A DNA stretch of 64,000 bases from Nostoc indistinguendum CM1-VF10 (GTDB lineage: Bacteria > Cyanobacteriota > Cyanobacteriia > Cyanobacteriales > Nostocaceae), in assembly GCA_019359215.1 (NCBI GenBank), contig JAHHHS010000005.1, positions 1 through 64,000 of the forward strand. The letters are read 5' to 3'. This document shows, piece by piece, positions 55,601 through 63,696 of this stretch. Made by a program: the position numbers and the translations under genes. Under the pieces are notes generated by a model. It did no database searches. It saw only the letters and a list, made by a program, of their open reading frames with translations, and was not told where the DNA came from. Position 1 is the stretch's first letter, and each line of letters starts with the position of its first letter.

Positions 55601-55681
55601 AGCAATAACATAGTGCAGCAGTCGCTCTCTACTGCCAGCAAAAATTTTTTTAGATTTCGATGCCCTCACTTGATGAGCCAT
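52589..55681 (-). CDS. Membrane sensor histidine kinase with DUF4118 and five PAS domains
   Basis: 1030 residues. About 20-125 is a DUF4118 (KdpD-like) four-helix membrane region ([40 protein letters not shown]). Five PAS/PAC segments follow at about 140-255, 262-395, 400-515, 525-645 and 655-780. HisKA is [20 protein letters not shown] (phospho-His in SHDLRSPL), and HATPase is at 915-1025 ([18 protein letters not shown] and [20 protein letters not shown]). Such multi-PAS kinases sense redox, light or small molecules, but the ligand is not evident. It is first kinase of a four-gene operon after the small XRE-type gene. Confidence 0.9.
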   Translation of the reverse strand: [1030 protein letters not shown]

Positions 55682-55685
55682 AACC

Positions 55686-55925
55686 CTACTCTGCTTCTGG
55701 AAAATACTGGTTTAGCAGCCTTTTGCCGGGTTCACCCATCTGCCGTAACATTTCTTTTATTAGTTTTAGCGCTATCCGTGAAGGCACTGTATGCCTATTC
55801 TGCCAACGTTTAACTGTTTTTAATGAAACCTCTAATTTAGTAGCAAACTGTTTCTGAAAAAGATTGAGTTGCTGCCGAAGCTCCCAAATTAAATCTAAAA
55901 TCTCCAGCTGCTTTCTAACAGACAT
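55686..55925 (-). CDS. Small XRE-type helix-turn-helix regulator
   Basis: 79 residues. QLNLFQKQFATKLEVSLKTV and KRWQNRHTVPSRIALKLIKE form a typical XRE/Cro helix-turn-helix (helix 3 with SLKTVKRWQ). It ends four bases before the start of the 1030-residue kinase, so it heads a four-gene operon. It may autoregulate the operon. Two 12-bp palindromes 265-320 bases upstream (56190-56242) are the obvious candidate operators. Its N-terminal 20 residues are helical. Confidence 0.85.
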   Translation of the reverse strand: MSVRKQLEILDLIWELRQQLNLFQKQFATKLEVSLKTVKRWQNRHTVPSRIALKLIKEMLRQMGEPGKRLLNQYFPEAE

Positions 55926-56545
55926 CTCCTTTTTCTATCCCCATAGCAATGACTAGGATAAAACAGGTGTTTTATTGTTTATCTCCTGCTTAGGGAATAT
56001 TTCTCAGGTTATACCAGTAAGCTGGGTTTCTCTGCCTCTCTTCCTCTTATTGACAGTGTGACAAGAAAGCAAATAAGTCTTCCATATCATCTTTCTCTAC
56101 TAAATCTAAGTATCCAGCATTTAGAAGTTAGAGCGAGAAAAATTAAATTAATTTTGCTAAAAAGAAAGTTATATCTTATCTTTTGTCAAGTATCTAAAGA
56201 TAGTTACATTAGAGGCATTTTTCAATGAAACTATCTTTAGATAGATATTTTATCTACCTTAGCCTTTTTTTTCACAATTTGCATAAGAGCTATTTACAGC
56301 CGATGACCCGTGATGGTTGTAAAAAAACATTTCTTTTTCTTTAAAGAGATAACTTTCTCAATATCCATCTAAGTACAAGCACAAACTATAACGCCTTTAA
56401 CTAACTATGGTGTCTTGTTAACATGGACATTGGGTTGCATAAGCCCTAGCCCAATCTAAGAGTGCTTCAACTGAATGCTTGGAAAAACTTATATAGGGCT
56501 GTTTTGTCAATACTAAATACATACTAAATACTAAGAGGATATTTT
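55926..56545. other. Spacer of about 620 bases holding paired palindromes
   Basis: No gene recognised. It contains the inverted repeat at 56190-56242 and is otherwise AT-rich. It must hold the promoter of the XRE-kinase operon and perhaps of the small gene at 56546. Confidence 0.5.
56190..56242. promoter_or_regulatory. Paired palindromes upstream of the XRE/kinase operon
   Basis: TATCTAAAGATAGTT (56190-56204) and AACTATCTTTAGATA (56228-56242) are perfect 15-bp arms 23 bases apart. Each arm itself contains a perfect palindrome, TATCTAAAGATA or TATCTTTAGATA. Two copies of a symmetric 12-mer facing each other are typical of operator pairs for a dimeric regulator. Confidence 0.55.
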
Positions 56546-56755
56546 ATGAAAACTAAATTTAGCTCTCTCGTCACTAGAGTTTTTCAGTTGTCTTGCATAA
56601 AATTAGCTAATCTGCTTACCCCTCAACAGGAAATAAAAATCCTGCAAAATTTGCAGGATCGTTATAGAAACGTCAGTATTAAGAATAAGGAAATAGTAAA
56701 CCTGTTAACAGGTTTATTGGAGATTTCTTGGCAACCATCCACAGTGTCAGGATGA
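56546..56755 (+). CDS. Small hypothetical protein
   Basis: 69 residues, preceded by AAGAGGATATTTT, an acceptable ribosome binding site. SSLVTRVFQLSCIKLANLLT and KILQNLQDRYRNVSIKNKEI are helical and basic; I recognise no family. It lies alone between the XRE operon and the pentapeptide/toxin region. It may be real, but evidence is only the binding site and length. Confidence 0.4.
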   Translation: MKTKFSSLVTRVFQLSCIKLANLLTPQQEIKILQNLQDRYRNVSIKNKEIVNLLTGLLEISWQPSTVSG

Positions 56756-56809
56756 GCCTCAACCTTGAGGTTCTAAGGGTGAAACTTGAGTTTTCCAATG
56801 TTTGGGTGG

Positions 56810-56944
56810 TTAAAGATTTTCCGGTAATATTGTTGTGCGATCGCCTTTTGCCAATTCAATCTGCTGTTGTTCTAGATTTTCGGCTCCCTTGAGGTCTGTC
56901 CCTCGCAGGTTGGCTTTCCAGAGGATTGCCTTTTGCAGATTGGC
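56810..56944 (-). pseudogene. C-terminal fragment of a pentapeptide-repeat membrane protein
   Basis: In the minus-strand frame ANLQKAILWKANLRGTDLKG is followed by AENLEQQQIELAKGDRTTIL and PENL, then a TAA at 56810-56812. The tail matches the C-termini at 48723 (LELQQIEPAIGDRTTILPEN) and 57660 (LQQIKKAFGDRTTRLPDY). It is a third copy of this gene family, reduced to the last 45 codons and fused against a truncated toxin gene. Confidence 0.75.
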
Positions 56945-56947
56945 TCT

Positions 56948-57153
56948 AAAGAATTATTAGCATTACGCAATGGAACAACTAAAACCTCCATTAATATTAG
57001 CTCACTATTGATGATTTGAATTTCTCCTGCATAAAACTTATACCATAGTGATTGCAGAAGAGAGTAATAATCAGAGTTGCCTTCAATGGTATAAATAGCC
57101 ACCGAAGTATCTATATAAATAGAGCCGCTTGTTGGAAGCATTAGCTGTCCCAT
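56948..57153 (-). pseudogene. vapC: PIN-domain toxin (VapC-type) truncated at the 3' end
   Basis: The N-terminal 65 residues carry the PIN start: GSIYIDTSVAIYTIEGNSDY with the first catalytic Asp, and IQIINSELILMEVLVVPLRN with the acidic residue of the second motif. After about residue 68 the frame runs into the pentapeptide fragment (read in another frame), so the second half with the remaining acidic residues is lost. The nominal open frame (to 56872) is thus a chance fusion. Its start overlaps the antitoxin gene by 13 bases, as in normal vapBC pairs. Confidence 0.75.
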
Positions 57154-57380
57154 GATAAGCGTTCTTCTTGTAGTTGTCTGTCTATATCCTCAGCAGTTCG
57201 AGAAGGGTGTCTCCTACGGCTTTCTTCTATAATGTCCAGTACAGAACGATATTTTGGTTCAGCTTTTTCTGGTAGTATCACAAATACATCAACGCTATCG
57301 CCTATTTCAGCTTCTGGAATTTTAATTTCTATTTCGTTTCCTGGTAAAACTTTGGTTGTGATACGTAAAGCTGATTGCAT
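57141..57380 (-). CDS. vapB: VapB-type antitoxin
   Basis: 79 residues. The N-terminal half (RITTKVLPGNEIEIKIPEAE and IGDSVDVFVILPEKAE) is a small beta-type DNA-binding region similar to cyanobacterial antitoxins of PIN toxins; the C-terminal helical tail (DIIEESRRRHPSRTAEDIDR) would bind the toxin. It precedes and overlaps the toxin gene. As the toxin is truncated, the antitoxin may be a leftover or protect against a toxin elsewhere. Confidence 0.7.
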   Translation of the reverse strand: MQSALRITTKVLPGNEIEIKIPEAEIGDSVDVFVILPEKAEPKYRSVLDIIEESRRRHPSRTAEDIDRQLQEERLSWDS

Positions 57381-57659
57381 TGTTTTTCGCTCAACATTTA
57401 TTAATACTGTAGGTAAGATTGTTCTCTTCTATATTCTCCTACAAGTTTTTCGGTCAGAATACCCAACTGAATTCTGACTCCTGAATTCTGTTCGATAAAA
57501 TTAGAATTATAAATAAATTTCTCGGTATGTCTGTATTGTTATCAGACATAGCTTTTATCTTCCTCATCTCCCAAATATTTACGGAGACTTTTGGTAAAAA
57601 CTATAGCACTAAGTGAAACTGGTAGAATGCGCCCAAATAACTAATGATGCTGCGGTCAC

Positions 57660-59135
57660 TCAACTTGATTGTCGCCAATCTGTCGGTGCTTCTATATAAT
57701 CAGGTAGACGAGTGGTGCGATCGCCAAATGCTTTTTTAATCTGCTGCAACTCTAAATTTTTAGCCCCTGTTAAAATTGTCCCTTCCAGTTTGACATCACT
57801 GAGGTCGGCTTCTAAAAAGTTCGCTCCCATAAGGTTTGCCTGAGTCAGGTTAGCTTGATAAAAGGTTGCTCTATGCAGGTTAGCTCCGATGAGGTTTGCT
57901 TGATACAGGTCGGCTTCCGTTAAACTGGCTTCTGAGAGGTTGGCAAAATAGACTTCTGTTTGGTGGAGTTTGGCTGCATTCAAGTTAGCCTCAGAAAGGT
58001 TGGCACCATTCAAGTTAGCCCCTGAAAGGTTGGCACCAATCAAACCCGTCATCTGGAGATTGGCTTTACCCAGTTTTGCTCCTTGCAAGTTAGCTAAAAA
58101 TAGCTTTGCTCCAGAGAGGTTAGCCATTTTTAAGGTCGCTTGTTGTAAGTTAGCTTTATAAAGGTTTGCTCCTTGTAAATCAGCTACACGCAAACTTGCT
58201 CCAGAGAGGTTGGCTGAACGTAGGTTAGCCCCAAAGAGATTAGCACGGTTGAGATTAGCCCAACACAGGTTTGCTCCACAGAGGCTAGCTTTTAGTAATT
58301 TGGTTTCATAGAGAATAGACTTAATGAGTTTAGCGCCGTTCAGGTCAGCCTCACTCAAGTCCGCTCCACGCAGGTCAGCTCCACTCAGGTCAGAACCACG
58401 TAAGTCTGCTTGTTGCAGATTAACTCCTAGCAGGTCTGCTTGTCTGATGTCGATATTACGTAAATCAAGTTTATGATCTTTTGGGTCTTCGAGTAAATTA
58501 CGCCTGCCGATGACAGCTAGAGCTGCTTGAATATCGGTGCGGATTGTTGGCAATTCTTCATGGAGATTTTGCTCTAACTGCTGTGTCGGACGCAACTCAC
58601 CTCTACGCCTACCTGAGTAAGCTGCTGGTGAATATTCCAGTTTTTGTTGCTCTACTCTCACCTGCTGGATAGGTGCGTTTTCTCGCACAAAGGCAGTGAG
58701 AATTTCCATGATTGTCCAGTGTTCTTTAGGAAAATCCTGAGCAACTCTTTCTAATGCATAAATTGCGCCTGTCCGGGTTTCAACCTTTTCATGACCAAGC
58801 TGGGCAATTGCTCCCATAAAGCGCTCTGAAATCAATCTATCTTGATTAACTTTTACATTTTGAATGCCAATTTCTAGGTTTTTCTCAGTTGCGATCGCAT
58901 TTTTATGCATCGCTTGGGCACGCTTTGCTGCATAATAAGTATTAAACATTGCTGCCGATGCGAGAAAAACTATTGCAGTAGTTGTTAAAGCTTGGTTTCT
59001 ATACTGAATTTTTTCCTGAATTGACAATTCTTTAATACTGGATAAAGCGAAAAAAATTACAGTCAATGAACAGCCAAATATAACTGTTATAGTTATCAAC
59101 CAATTCAAAAGAGCGTCTGTCTTTTTAGAAGACAT
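57660..59135 (-). CDS. Membrane-anchored pentapeptide-repeat protein
   Basis: 491 residues, intact. Two membrane helices (LITITVIFGCSLTVIFFALS and ALTTTAIVFLASAAMFNTYY) lead into a helical domain (RFMGAIAQLGHEKVETRTGA and ALERVAQDFPKEHWTIMEIL), a linker, then ALAVIGRR and about 35 pentapeptides (A-D/N-L-x-x), giving a long beta-helix. The C-terminal tail has LQQIKKAFGDRTTRLPDY. The orientation suggests a cytosolic beta-helix at the membrane. Function unknown; some pentapeptide proteins bind DNA-processing enzymes or aid membrane assembly. Paralogues in this window are at 48723 (split) and 56810 (fragment). Confidence 0.88.
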   Translation of the reverse strand: MSSKKTDALLNWLITITVIFGCSLTVIFFALSSIKELSIQEKIQYRNQALTTTAIVFLASAAMFNTYYAAKRAQAMHKNAIATEKNLEIGIQNVKVNQDRLISERFMGAIAQLGHEKVETRTGAIYALERVAQDFPKEHWTIMEILTAFVRENAPIQQVRVEQQKLEYSPAAYSGRRRGELRPTQQLEQNLHEELPTIRTDIQAALAVIGRRNLLEDPKDHKLDLRNIDIRQADLLGVNLQQADLRGSDLSGADLRGADLSEADLNGAKLIKSILYETKLLKASLCGANLCWANLNRANLFGANLRSANLSGASLRVADLQGANLYKANLQQATLKMANLSGAKLFLANLQGAKLGKANLQMTGLIGANLSGANLNGANLSEANLNAAKLHQTEVYFANLSEASLTEADLYQANLIGANLHRATFYQANLTQANLMGANFLEADLSDVKLEGTILTGAKNLELQQIKKAFGDRTTRLPDYIEAPTDWRQSS

Positions 59136-59348
59136 GGTAACGATTTTCCTTACAACCTAGAATTATTACTTAGATGTTGAGGAAAAATAGTATAGCATTT
59201 AGCAGAAAATTATAATAGGTGTTAAGACACTCATTTAACCAGGTAATGACATTGAATATACTATAGCAATCCTATCTGGGTTGTGAAAAAATGCGGAAGA
59301 GAGTTAAAGGTATGATTAGTAGCCATTGTAGGGGAATATCAATGTGGA

Positions 59349-59391
59349 TGCGTTAGCGAAGCTCATCGTTCGCGTAGCGTTCCGCAGGAAA
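59349..59391. repeat. Dispersed GC-rich palindromic repeat
   Basis: GCGTTAGCGAAGCTCATCGT followed by TCGCGTAGCGTTCCGCAGGA is of the same class as repeats near 4669, 24122 and 25203. It lies between the pentapeptide gene and an IS630 fragment. Confidence 0.5.
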
Positions 59392-59417
59392 GGTATCGCT
59401 ATCAGAGTTTATCGAAA

Positions 59418-59558
59418 ATAGCCTTCGACTTGCGAGAAATTCAACGGGCACTCGCAGTCAAGATGCTGCTAGAAGGACACACTCATGTTGCTATCCAATC
59501 GATATTGGATGTTTCATCAGGATTTATAAGTAATGGCAAGCATAGATTAAAAAAATAA
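59418..59558 (+). pseudogene. N-terminal fragment of an IS630-type transposase
   Basis: The frame reads IAFDLREIQRALAVKMLLEG, HTHVAIQSILDVSSGFISNG and KHRLKK, then TAA. The R-A-L-A-V-K-M and I-x-x-I-L-x-V-S-x-G-F-I-S pattern is the helix-turn-helix N-terminus of cyanobacterial IS630-like transposases. The catalytic DDE part is missing. No terminal repeats were found nearby. Confidence 0.65.
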
Positions 59559-59590
59559 GCCAGTAATTATATTTATCGATGAGGTACACT

Positions 59591-60223
59591 TTACCCTATC
59601 TTTCCCTGCACCCAAGTACGGAAGGATTGCACCAGATCAATTTCATCCATAGTTTTACTTTGCTGGATAAATCTATTCATATCACTAACAGAAATTAAAG
59701 GAAAAGCTATACTCAACTTAACCTCAATATATTCACTTTCTATTAGTTGATAAAATTTTAAAACTTCACCGTCATATCTCCATAATTCTGCCACACCTAA
59801 AGCCGCATAAATATTAAGCTTATTGACAGAGCTGCTAGTAATATCAATTTCAACTGCTAAATCCGGTGCTGGGTTTGTTTTTAAATCTAATTCTTGCTTA
59901 CCTCTAATTGCTGACTCATTTTGAATATAATAGCAAGTATCAGGTTCTATTCCCTTTGTTATTGTTTTACGTTTTAATGTTGTAGAACCAGCACTTCTAA
60001 TTTTAGTTTTTAATTCCACTGCTAAAGCGAATATCAATCGGTCAAACTGAATTTTATGATTTTCGTGTTCAAAAAGTGGAGTCATGATTTCTAAAACACC
60101 GCAGTCATAAGCAAATCTTGAGCCTCTATGCTCACCCGTATCTCTCAGCAAGGCTTCAAAGGTTTCCCAGCTAACGTTGTGTAGGACTGTTCTTTGTTCC
60201 GCAGGCGTTGACTTGATAAGCAT
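59591..60223 (-). CDS. Uma2-family (DUF820) endonuclease-like protein
   Basis: 210 residues. The Uma2 core is present: VSWETFEALLRDTGEHRGSR, YDCGVLEIMTPLFEHENHKI, and the catalytic-type PAPDLAVEIDITSSSVNKL with D and E-x-D residues of a PD-(D/E)xK fold. These proteins are very numerous in cyanobacteria, and their role is unknown. It is a single gene, upstream of which a PD-(D/E)xK-like hypothetical protein lies on the same strand. The truncated relative at 7178 belongs to the same family. Confidence 0.88.
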   Translation of the reverse strand: MLIKSTPAEQRTVLHNVSWETFEALLRDTGEHRGSRFAYDCGVLEIMTPLFEHENHKIQFDRLIFALAVELKTKIRSAGSTTLKRKTITKGIEPDTCYYIQNESAIRGKQELDLKTNPAPDLAVEIDITSSSVNKLNIYAALGVAELWRYDGEVLKFYQLIESEYIEVKLSIAFPLISVSDMNRFIQQSKTMDEIDLVQSFRTWVQGKIG

Positions 60224-60345
60224 ATTAAAATAATTCGTAATTCGTAATACTCGCCAAGGGCGAGAAGCAAGCTACGTAATTCGTAATTAAGATTTGTAAC
60301 GGGATTTTGACTCTGCCACAAAACTTACGAAATCTCTAGAATTAG

Positions 60346-60954
60346 TTAAAAGACTTCTTCTGTCAGGATGTTAGATAAAATCCAGATAATTTTACCTATG
60401 TCATTAATATAATATTCGCTCAAGTCAATTTCAATGATTTGCCCAATAAGTTTCAAAAACTTCCAGTTAGTTCCAGTGGTGACAGTTACATAAATTGCCT
60501 GAATGTTATTACCCTCACGTTCATTAAACAATTTAGCTACTAACATCTCTGCTACACACTGACCTAATCCTGCATTGATATTTTCTTTCTTAGATTCTAC
60601 AATTGTGACAACTGGTGCATTCAAAATTAGTAACTCTGGCGAACGGCTAATAATAAAATCGCAATTCCCATTTAAACCTTGTGCTGAATCAACAGTAAAA
60701 TCGATACCAAAAAATAAACTTATTTGATTATTTAGATATTTCCTTACAGCAATTAAAATTGGTGCAATAATCATCTCTGAACGGGATTTTTCAGTATTAC
60801 TAGCAAGAGCTAAAGCTACATTTTCCCGTAATACTTCTGCAAGTAATGGTGGGCACTCTACTTCATGTACAGATGCAAATATATCAATTTTATCAGAAAT
60901 AGTTAGGCCAAAGGTTTTTCTAACTCTATCTAAAGTAAAGTCAGTGTATAGCAC
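60346..60954 (-). CDS. Hypothetical protein with PD-(D/E)xK-like motif
   Basis: 202 residues. NGNCDFIISRSPELLILNAP and VVTIVESKKENINAGLGQCV contain D...E-x-K (CDF and ESK) as in PD-(D/E)xK nucleases; a following helix has Gln and Cys (GLGQCVAEMLVAKLFN). No further domain is seen. It could be a nuclease or a structural relative. It is not in an obvious defence operon. Its neighbour is a Uma2 gene on the same strand. Confidence 0.65.
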   Translation of the reverse strand: MLYTDFTLDRVRKTFGLTISDKIDIFASVHEVECPPLLAEVLRENVALALASNTEKSRSEMIIAPILIAVRKYLNNQISLFFGIDFTVDSAQGLNGNCDFIISRSPELLILNAPVVTIVESKKENINAGLGQCVAEMLVAKLFNEREGNNIQAIYVTVTTGTNWKFLKLIGQIIEIDLSEYYINDIGKIIWILSNILTEEVF

Positions 60955-61057
60955 TTTAGTTTCTCTTGTAAATAATCCAGATAATTAAATTGTGCCAACT
61001 ATTAGAAAGATATGTTGCTGATATTTGGCACAATCACTATCTGAATATTTTGTAACT

Positions 61058-62320
61058 TTAAGCAAGGAAACCTGCAAAAAAGTCGAGAGTTTCTTTCAGT
61101 GCTTTGATGAAAATATCAATTTCCTCACGGGTGTTGTAGAAAGATAGACTTGCTCGTGCGGTTGCAGCAAGACCCAAGTAACGGTGTAATGGTTGAGTAC
61201 AGTGGTGTCCAGAACGGATAGCAACGCCTTCTTGATCTAATAATGTAGATAAGTCGTTAGCGTGGACTTCCCCGGCGGTGAACGACGCAAGAGCAGCTCT
61301 CCCTTCACCTTTAGCATTAGGTTTGGGGCCGTAAATTCTAATTTGGGGAATTTGCTCTAATTGTTGGAACAAATAAGCTGTTAATTCTGCTTCGTAGGCG
61401 TGGATTTTATCCATGCCGATATTGCTAAGATAATCGATCGCAGCACCAAGTGCGATCGCTTCTCCAATTGCAGGTGTACCAGCTTCAAATTTATGCGGTA
61501 ATTCTGCATAAGTTGAATGGTCTAAATACACCTCTGCAATCATCTCACCACCACCAAAAAATGGTGGCATTGATTCTAGCAATTCTAACTTGCCATACAG
61601 AAATCCTATCCCAGTTGGAGCGCACATTTTATGACCAGATGCTACCAACCAATCACAATCTATTTTCTGCACATCTACAGGATAGTGGGGAACACTTTGA
61701 CAAGCATCAACTAATAATTTAGCACCGTAGCTGTGAGAGATCGCACCAATTTCTTCTATTGGGTTAATGCAACCCAAAGTATTAGAAATATGCACTACCG
61801 ATACTAACTTTGTTTTTTCAGAAATCAGCTTTTTAAACTGTTCCAAATCAAAAGTTTCTTCGGGTGTCAGTTCTACAAATTTAAGTACTGCACCCGTTTT
61901 TTGTGCAATCAATTGCCAAGGCACAATATTACTGTGGTGTTCCATCACCGAGAGAATAATTTCATCTCCCGGCTGCAAATTATTCATTCCCCAGCTATAA
62001 GCTACTAGGTTAATCGCTTCACTTGCGTTGCGGGTGTAGATAATTTCCTGGCGCGATGCAGCATTGATGAATTTGGCAACTTTATCTCTAGCACCTTCAT
62101 AAGCATCAGTAGCTTTAGCACTCAAGGAATGGGCACCTCGATGCACGTTAGCATTATATTGCTCGTAATAGTCCCGGAGGGTATTTAATACGAACAAAGG
62201 TTTTTGTGATGTCGCAGCGTTATCGAGATAAACCAGGGGTTTCTCGTTGACTTCCTGATGCAATATCGGGAAGTCAGCGCGAACTTTATCAGCAAGGGTT
62301 TTGGTAGGAGTAAAAGTCAT
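61058..62320 (-). CDS. sufS: Cysteine desulfurase SufS
   Basis: 420 residues. Group II PLP enzyme that removes sulfur from cysteine as a persulfide for Fe-S cluster building. [20 protein letters not shown] starts it; the PLP lysine is in [20 protein letters not shown], and the active-site Cys in [18 protein letters not shown], the group II pattern. It follows sufD by 14 bases and belongs to the sufC-sufD-sufS group. It works with SufBCD at the scaffold. Length is normal. Confidence 0.95.
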   Translation of the reverse strand: MTFTPTKTLADKVRADFPILHQEVNEKPLVYLDNAATSQKPLFVLNTLRDYYEQYNANVHRGAHSLSAKATDAYEGARDKVAKFINAASRQEIIYTRNASEAINLVAYSWGMNNLQPGDEIILSVMEHHSNIVPWQLIAQKTGAVLKFVELTPEETFDLEQFKKLISEKTKLVSVVHISNTLGCINPIEEIGAISHSYGAKLLVDACQSVPHYPVDVQKIDCDWLVASGHKMCAPTGIGFLYGKLELLESMPPFFGGGEMIAEVYLDHSTYAELPHKFEAGTPAIGEAIALGAAIDYLSNIGMDKIHAYEAELTAYLFQQLEQIPQIRIYGPKPNAKGEGRAALASFTAGEVHANDLSTLLDQEGVAIRSGHHCTQPLHRYLGLAATARASLSFYNTREEIDIFIKALKETLDFFAGFLA

Positions 62321-62334
62321 TGGTAGATTAGTTA

Positions 62335-63696
62335 TTACTCATTAGTCAGGGACTTGAGATTATTCACTGTGTTTAAAAGGATTTCTCGCAGAGAGGGAAT
62401 CGGTATTTGGTTGATAACTTCAGCAGCGAAGGCGTTAATTAACAACTTCCGAGCATCGTTTTCATCAATTCCCCGACTTTGCAGATAAAATATTTCATCA
62501 TCTTCCAATTGGCTAACGGTAGCACCGTGAGCGCATTTGACATTATCGGCAGTAATTTCCAATTGGGGTTTGGTATCAACTCTGGCTTTAGACGATAGCA
62601 GCAAATTGCGATTCAACTGGGATGCATTTGTTAACTGCGCTAATTTGGGTACAAAAACTTTACCATTGAACACCGCATGAGCGCGATCGCCTACAATACA
62701 TTTATGCAATTGGTCACTTGTACCGTGGGGATAGTTGAGTGCGATCGCACTGTGAGTATCAGACAACTGCTTACCAGAAATTATCGTCAAACCATTGAGA
62801 GTAGTTTGTGTCTGCTCACCAGTTTGCAAAATTTCCAAATTGTGCCGCGACAACTTTGCACCTAAAGTTATGGCATGACAAGTATATCGGCTATCACGAG
62901 CCTGTGCGATCGCAGTTTTCCCAATATGAAAAGCCTCTGCACCTTCTTGCTCAACCCTAGTGTGACTAACTTCTGCATTGTCACCAACCCAAATTTCCGT
63001 AACTGCATTGGTAAGGTAAACTCCTTCCTCTGTGCCTCTGCGGTTCGTATAATCTTCAACTAAACTCACCTGCGAACCACTTTCCGCCACCACCAAACAA
63101 CGCGGCTGCGAAATCGTCGCCGTCTCACCCACAACCGAAATAAACACCAAATGAATTGGCGTTTCAACTACCACATTCTTCTTCACCCACACCACAGCTG
63201 CATCACTTATCCCAGCCGTATTGAGAGCAGTAAAAACCTCCTGCGCTCCCTCAGCTTGAGCCAAATACTGCTGTACAGCTTGCTGCTCAACCGCAGACAA
63301 AGCAGCCAAATTACTCACCACAATTCCAGATGGTAAATCTGAAACTGCGGATAACTCCGGCGCAAAAACGCCATTCACAAATACCAAACGACTATTAGCC
63401 GCTTCTGGCAAAATATCAAATTCTAGAGACGCAAAATTTCCCGCCTCTACATTAAATTGCACCTTTCGTAGAGACGACAAATCAGTAAATCGCCATTCTT
63501 CCTCGCGGGTAGTCGGGATAATCGAGTGACGTACCCAATTAGCAGCACTTTGACGTAATTCCTGCAACCAACCTTCTGTTTTAGTTGCCGTTACTTGATT
63601 TAATAACCCAGTCAGATAATCATCTCTATCTAACATTGATGTCAAACTGACTGCATTTGAATTAGGTATTGGACTAGGGGATACTTGAATATTCAT
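62335..63696 (-). CDS. sufD: Fe-S cluster assembly protein SufD
   Basis: 453 residues. Scaffold component that forms SufBC2D. The N-terminal helical part ([20 protein letters not shown]) leads to a beta-helix core with [20 protein letters not shown] and [20 protein letters not shown], then [20 protein letters not shown] with the conserved histidine region, and [20 protein letters not shown] before the C-terminal helices. Its ATG overlaps the sufC stop (TAATG), so the two are coupled. sufB is expected upstream, outside the window. Confidence 0.94.
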   Translation of the reverse strand: MNIQVSPSPIPNSNAVSLTSMLDRDDYLTGLLNQVTATKTEGWLQELRQSAANWVRHSIIPTTREEEWRFTDLSSLRKVQFNVEAGNFASLEFDILPEAANSRLVFVNGVFAPELSAVSDLPSGIVVSNLAALSAVEQQAVQQYLAQAEGAQEVFTALNTAGISDAAVVWVKKNVVVETPIHLVFISVVGETATISQPRCLVVAESGSQVSLVEDYTNRRGTEEGVYLTNAVTEIWVGDNAEVSHTRVEQEGAEAFHIGKTAIAQARDSRYTCHAITLGAKLSRHNLEILQTGEQTQTTLNGLTIISGKQLSDTHSAIALNYPHGTSDQLHKCIVGDRAHAVFNGKVFVPKLAQLTNASQLNRNLLLSSKARVDTKPQLEITADNVKCAHGATVSQLEDDEIFYLQSRGIDENDARKLLINAFAAEVINQIPIPSLREILLNTVNNLKSLTNE

